Shown here: piece by piece, positions 28,647-32,371 of the stretch
Layout: the number at the start of each line of letters is the position of its first letter
Position numbering within the stretch: the stretch's first letter is position 1
Assembly: GCA_020148145.1 (NCBI GenBank)
Contig: JAHCRE010000016.1
Location: forward strand, 132,456-164,826
DNA from: Patescibacteria group bacterium
GTDB taxonomy: Bacteria > Patescibacteriota > Minisyncoccia > Minisyncoccales > JAHCRE01
Direction: 5' to 3'
DNA length: 32,371 bases
Program-made: the position numbers and the translations under genes
Notes under the pieces: generated by a model
Databases searched by the model: none
What the model saw: the letters and a program-made list of their open reading frames with translations, nothing else
What the model was told of the DNA's origin: nothing

Positions 28647-30702
28647 TTTTTTTAAACTCCCGTATATTCTCCAATTTAATATCTATTAAATGTTTTCTTT
28701 TTAAATTTACTGAAAGAATACAGGGATGAATACAAAAGCATTTTTTAACCGCTGCAGAAATTTTCTCCCACTTCTCTGACTTTAATATTTTTTTTACATC
28801 GTAATTGAATTCTCTTATATTATGGATTGGCTTAACTAATTCGCAAAAAGAAATGTCCCCATTAGCATAGATAACTAAATTTAATTCAGGTGCGACACAG
28901 GGAAATAAAAATTTTTTATCTCTAAGAATTTCTAAAGTGTATTTATTAAGTAAGTTCATATTTAAGTTCTGCCATTGATTCTCTAATAAAAATTCGCATA
29001 TTTCTTCGCATTTTTCCATAGATGGTAATTTAACTAAGCGATCATTTTCAATAGACATTGGTTCAAAAATTAAATGTTGGTCTACTCCATAAACTCTTCC
29101 ATCTCGGAACCAATTAAAGCTAAAATCTACGCCTAAATCTATAGAAACAAAATTAAATAAATCATAAAAATCTTTATAATTCATCTCCATTAAAGTAATT
29201 TGAGCCCTTACTCTGAAATTCGGACTATCCTGTTTTAATTCTTTTAACAAAAGAATTGTTTTTACTGCATTCTTGAACGCACCTTTCTGTCTTCTAATTT
29301 TATCATGCGTTTCTTCTAGCCCATCTAATGAAACAGTGATAACTAATTTTTGTCCCTTGGGTTTATTTGTTAAAATTTTATTTACTTTATTTTTTATTAA
29401 TTCTGGAGCAAAACCATTTGTATTCATGCCAATACTTGAAACAAAAGGAGGTTCTTGAAATATTTTACAAATCTCTACAATATCCCTTCTTAGAAAAGGC
29501 TCTCCACCGGTAATAGATACTCCACCAATATTTTTTCTTAAAGAATGGTAAGTTTTTTCAATTTCGGGAATTGTTAGTTCTTTTTTTTTGATTTTAGGAC
29601 TGTCACCTAAAAAACAATGAACACAAGAATAATTACATTGATTAGTGATAAACAAATAAAGTCCTCTTTTCCCACGTTTTCTTTTAATCCAAAATAAAAC
29701 ACTTCCCATAAAAGCAATAATTTTGTTCTCTAATAATATAGGGAGACGCAGAATTTTTTCAGAGAACTGAGAAAAAAGGCTTTGGTTTTCAGAAAGAAAA
29801 TTTATTCGGTTTCTCATTTTAATTACAGGAAGAAAAAGAAAAAGCCAAATCCAAAAGAAAAAGCTTGTAAAATACTGCAATATTAAAAAGCAAAACTTTA
29901 TTTTGTTGGAAGTGTTTTTAATTCTTTTTACTCCATTTCTTAAAAAGTTGAGATAAAAATCTAAACCTTTAAATATTGAAAAATTTTTAAAGAATAAATA
30001 AACTTTTTTATGAAAACGACTATGGTTTATTTCTGTTCTTCGGGGAAAATATTGATGCCAAAATTTCACTTTTGGCGTTATTGCGACTTGGAAACCAATT
30101 TTTTTTATCCGAAAAGATAAATCAACATCCTCAGGATAGTAAAAATAAAAAGGGTCGAATCCTCCAACTTTCTCAAAAACTTCTCGCCTTAATAAAGCAA
30201 AGTCGGATTGAATATAATCAACATCAAAATTTATTTTCCGAGGGATTTGATTTAAATAAGTAAGGTTTATCTCAAGCCCTTTGTCAAATTTTAGTAATCC
30301 ATGTTGGGTTCTGGATAATTTTTCATCAAGAAATCCAATGCCCCCAAGTTCTCCTAATTTTTCGTGTTGACTAATTTCCCCTACTGCATTTGAAATTATA
30401 CTTTTATCTACTAAAACAACATCTGAATCTAAAAAAAGAATGTATTCACCCTTGCTTTCCAAAAATCCTTGATTTCTTCCTATACAAGCTCCTTTATTTT
30501 TCCTATTTAAAATCAGTTTAATTTTTCTTTTTTTCGCCTGAAATTTAAGAAAATTAACTGTGCTATCAAAAGAGCCATTGTCAGCTACGATGATTTCTTT
30601 ATGATGGTAATCCTGGGAATATACAGAATCAAGACACATTTTGCATGCTTTCTTTCTATTGTGAGTAAGAATAATTATGGACACTAAAGGTTTATTTTGC
30701 AT
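28633..30702 (-). CDS. fusion of GT2 glycosyltransferase and radical SAM/SPASM enzyme
   Basis: One 689-aa ORF with two catalytic parts. Residues 1-250 are a GT2 of the rhamnosyl/GT-A type: VSIIILTHNRKKACKMCLDSV, IIVADNGSFDST, metal motif LDSDV (DxD, 92-94), and FYYPEDVDLSFRIKKIGF (ED motif). Hydrophobic helices follow at about 270-296 and 326-339. Residues 345-560 are a radical SAM domain with the cluster motif C356-xxx-C360-xx-C363, SITGGEPFLRRD (397-407) and MNTNG (426-430). Cysteines 602, 620, 655, 657 and 661 near the end, with NLVIYANGDISFC between, form a SPASM-like auxiliary-cluster region. The ORF is continuous, with no stop or frame change between the parts. It may add and then chemically modify a sugar at the membrane; no close described counterpart is known to me. 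Confidence 0.88.
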   Translation of the reverse strand: MQNKPLVSIIILTHNRKKACKMCLDSVYSQDYHHKEIIVADNGSFDSTVNFLKFQAKKRKIKLILNRKNKGACIGRNQGFLESKGEYILFLDSDVVLVDKSIISNAVGEISQHEKLGELGGIGFLDEKLSRTQHGLLKFDKGLEINLTYLNQIPRKINFDVDYIQSDFALLRREVFEKVGGFDPFYFYYPEDVDLSFRIKKIGFQVAITPKVKFWHQYFPRRTEINHSRFHKKVYLFFKNFSIFKGLDFYLNFLRNGVKRIKNTSNKIKFCFLILQYFTSFFFWIWLFLFLPVIKMRNRINFLSENQSLFSQFSEKILRLPILLENKIIAFMGSVLFWIKRKRGKRGLYLFITNQCNYSCVHCFLGDSPKIKKKELTIPEIEKTYHSLRKNIGGVSITGGEPFLRRDIVEICKIFQEPPFVSSIGMNTNGFAPELIKNKVNKILTNKPKGQKLVITVSLDGLEETHDKIRRQKGAFKNAVKTILLLKELKQDSPNFRVRAQITLMEMNYKDFYDLFNFVSIDLGVDFSFNWFRDGRVYGVDQHLIFEPMSIENDRLVKLPSMEKCEEICEFLLENQWQNLNMNLLNKYTLEILRDKKFLFPCVAPELNLVIYANGDISFCELVKPIHNIREFNYDVKKILKSEKWEKISAAVKKCFCIHPCILSVNLKRKHLIDIKLENIREFKKNEKK

Positions 30703-30711
30703 ATTGGTTTT

Positions 30712-31836
30712 TCACTTTAAAGAAAGAATAAGATTTCTCACTCTGTTTTTAAATTTATCAAATCCATAAACTTCACAGGCTCTTTTTCTTAAATATCGGC
30801 TATCTAACAATCTTTCTGGCACTTCTTTTTTTAATACTCTGATAATTGCATTGGTAATTTCGTCTACATTATCTGGGTCAACTAAAATCCCTAGTTCACC
30901 ATCTAAAAGAGGTTCTCGGGAAGCATCTTTTTTTCCAGCAATTACTGGTTTTCCGCAAGCTAAGGCCTCTAAAAAAACGATTCCGAAACCTTCTTTCTTA
31001 CTGGGCATTACAAAAACATCGCAAAGATTATAATAATCTGGTAATTCTTTCTCTGACACAAAACCAGTAAAAATCACTTTCTCCCTCACTTCCAGTTTAA
31101 CAGCTAAATTCTTTACTCTTGGAATATCATCACCTCTACCAACAATAAGATATTTGACATTAGGAATTTGTTTTAAAATATAAGGTAAAGCTTTAATGAC
31201 TTTATCATAACCTTTATTCTTCTCTGTAGTAGCCAACCGCGCGACAGTAAGGATAATTTTATTTCCCTCTAACTTATATTTTTTTATTAAACTTAAGTTT
31301 TTCGGTTTGGGTTGAAGACGATTAACATCAACGGTGTTGGGCAAAAGAAAAAATTTATTATCTTTTAAAATGACTTGTTGTTTTATTTTAGACTGAGTGA
31401 AATGACTCACCGAGACAATAAGAAAGGCTTTTTTAAATGCTTTTTTCTTTATCTTGCTTTTAATATCCCAGACTTCAATCCCATGAGTAATAATAATATA
31501 CTGTTTACCCAATAAATATTTAGCGAAAAGAGCAAGAGGAGCAATATTAACATGGCCTATGAAATTTACTCTGGGATCTTGAACTAAGTTTAACCAAATA
31601 AAATTTATACACAGAATAATCTTATTTATAACTCTTAAGGGGGTCTTCCCACAACAAATAAATTTTATCTTTGAATTCGATTTAAATAAAGAAGGGGCTT
31701 TTTTATCATTTAAAAGCAAAGCAATGTACTGATTATCTTCTTTAATTTGGAAAAGAGCCTTAAGGAACTGTCGATTAAGGGTAGGAATACCTCCTCCTTT
31801 ACTGAAAACTTCCGAGAAGACTAATAAATATTTCAT
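30712..31836 (-). CDS. GT4 glycosyltransferase
   Basis: A 374-aa GT-B enzyme when started at the ATG 31834-31836 (MKYLLVFSEVFSKGGGIPTLN), which gives a proper N-terminal strand and glycine loop and follows the upstream stop by 8 nt with AAGGA nearby; the ORF can be read 40 codons longer, but that extension lies within the methyltransferase gene. Donor-domain motifs: IILTVARLATTEKNKGYDKVI, YLIVGRGDD and EGFGIVFLEALACGKPVIAG (E-x7-E). Part of the polysaccharide operon, 9 nt before the fusion gene. Sugar unknown. Confidence 0.9.
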   Translation of the reverse strand: MKYLLVFSEVFSKGGGIPTLNRQFLKALFQIKEDNQYIALLLNDKKAPSLFKSNSKIKFICCGKTPLRVINKIILCINFIWLNLVQDPRVNFIGHVNIAPLALFAKYLLGKQYIIITHGIEVWDIKSKIKKKAFKKAFLIVSVSHFTQSKIKQQVILKDNKFFLLPNTVDVNRLQPKPKNLSLIKKYKLEGNKIILTVARLATTEKNKGYDKVIKALPYILKQIPNVKYLIVGRGDDIPRVKNLAVKLEVREKVIFTGFVSEKELPDYYNLCDVFVMPSKKEGFGIVFLEALACGKPVIAGKKDASREPLLDGELGILVDPDNVDEITNAIIRVLKKEVPERLLDSRYLRKRACEVYGFDKFKNRVRNLILSLK

Positions 31837-31844
31837 AAGTAGAT

Positions 31845-32371
31845 TTATTCCTTTTTTTCTCCAACCACAATAAGATTTTGAGTTAGAATCCCACTCCCAG
31901 GACTCCCAGTTTCTATTAGAAGATAAGTCCTTAAAAATACTCTTATAACGCGCCAAAGCAAAAATCTTACCAAGCTTTTTACGCCGTGAATTATAGGTTC
32001 CACAGGATAAAAAGAAATTTTTTTAAAACCGCAGGTCTTAAGAACCTGACCCAAACTTTTAGTAGTAAAAGCTGTCTCATGGGTAAAATCTCCATATCTT
32101 CTCTTCCCCCAGAAGGGACCTTCACTGTTTAAAGTAAGAATAATGATTTTCCCTTCTTTCTTAAGCGCTCTATAAATTTCATCTAAAAGTAGGATGATTT
32201 CATCTTTCTTAAAATGCTCTAGAACATCTCTCAAAGTAATTAAATCAAGTGTATTCTGACGATTTTTAAGATATTCGAGAATGTCTGCTCTCTCAAGATT
32301 TCTAATACCCAATTCCCTGGCAGTATCGATCTGTTCCTGGGAAATATCTATTCCATAACTGTTCTGATAGC
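31845..32371 (-). CDS. SAM-dependent methyltransferase, 5' part beyond the window
   Basis: The frame stays open to the right edge: the last bases encode YQNSYGIDISQEQIDTAREL, i.e. the strand after motif I with its acidic residue, so the codon at 32312 (TTG) is not the true start. Seen inside: ITLRDVLEHFKKDEIILLLDEI (motif IV and helix), YRALKKEGKIIILTLNSEG, and THETAFTTKSLGQVLKTCGF, typical of type-11 methyltransferases in polysaccharide clusters. Motif I (GxGxG) lies outside the window. A hydrophobic basic stretch (VRFLLWRVIRVFLRTYLLI) is present near the end. Confidence 0.8.
   Translation of the reverse strand, partial: YQNSYGIDISQEQIDTARELGIRNLERADILEYLKNRQNTLDLITLRDVLEHFKKDEIILLLDEIYRALKKEGKIIILTLNSEGPFWGKRRYGDFTHETAFTTKSLGQVLKTCGFKKISFYPVEPIIHGVKSLVRFLLWRVIRVFLRTYLLIETGSPGSGILTQNLIVVGEKKE

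Noticed and set aside
31837-31956. 40-codon N-terminal extension of the GT4 at 30712-31836
   Set aside because: It overlaps the methyltransferase reading frame and does not resemble a GT4 N-terminus; the ATG at 31836 does.
1-32371. UGA recoding (Gly) as in some CPR lineages
   Set aside because: Several genes end in TGA within ATGA overlaps and no conserved protein needs read-through of TGA.
1-32371. CRISPR array, tRNA or rRNA genes
   Set aside because: No regularly spaced repeats, cloverleaf-like segments with CCA-type ends or rRNA-like stretches were seen; the 64-nt RNA at 11725 lacks a T-arm and anticodon arm.

Overview
The window looks like a piece of chromosome from an ultra-small Candidate Phyla Radiation bacterium (Patescibacteria, most likely Parcubacteria-like). 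This is inferred from the AT-rich DNA, nearly all genes lying on the minus strand, compact genes with 1-14 nt overlaps, divergent pyrE/pyrF-like enzymes, a SecA with a lengthened SEC-C zinc tail, and a second SpeD-like protein. TGA acts as a normal stop (several ATGA stop/start overlaps), which argues against the UGA=Gly lineages. No database search was possible; all family calls rest on motifs read in the translations.

Region 1 (1-7.9 kb) holds separate transcription units, all on the minus strand: a pyrE/pyrF-like pair, a triple winged-helix regulator, a NYN-domain nuclease, a NUDIX hydrolase, secA, an unknown 114-aa gene and a GNAT acetyltransferase. Several units have a clear TTGACA promoter and a hairpin-plus-T terminator, and three terminator-promoter junctions share almost the same sequence. 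A 48-bp direct repeat that includes the secA start codon and first 12 codons brackets the 114-aa gene, as if a small cassette had been inserted there.

Region 2 (7.9-11.9 kb) holds speD, speE and a second SpeD-like gene downstream of hpf, then two tiny Lys/Arg/Ala-rich ORFs with a long structured RNA element, then murB. Upstream of murB lies a divergent promoter pair made from one palindrome: one side appears to start a leaderless murB mRNA, the other a 64-nt plus-strand structured RNA with its own terminator.

Region 3 (11.9-13.6 kb) encodes a secreted M30-like zinc metallopeptidase with a C-terminal peptidoglycan-binding domain.

Region 4 (13.7 kb to the right edge) is one long minus-strand surface-polysaccharide operon that enters from beyond the right edge and ends at a terminator near 13.66 kb. 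It encodes five GT4 glycosyltransferases, a GT2, a GT2-radical SAM/SPASM fusion, three methyltransferases, a Wzy/O-antigen-ligase-like membrane protein, a membrane-anchored polysaccharide-deacetylase-like protein, a bi-domain oxidoreductase, a glucuronyl C5-epimerase-like protein, a Wzz-like co-polymerase and a polyprenyl-phosphate sugar-phosphate transferase. Together these suggest a Wzx/Wzy-type polymer that contains uronic acid and may be epimerised (GAG-like). No flippase is seen in the window.
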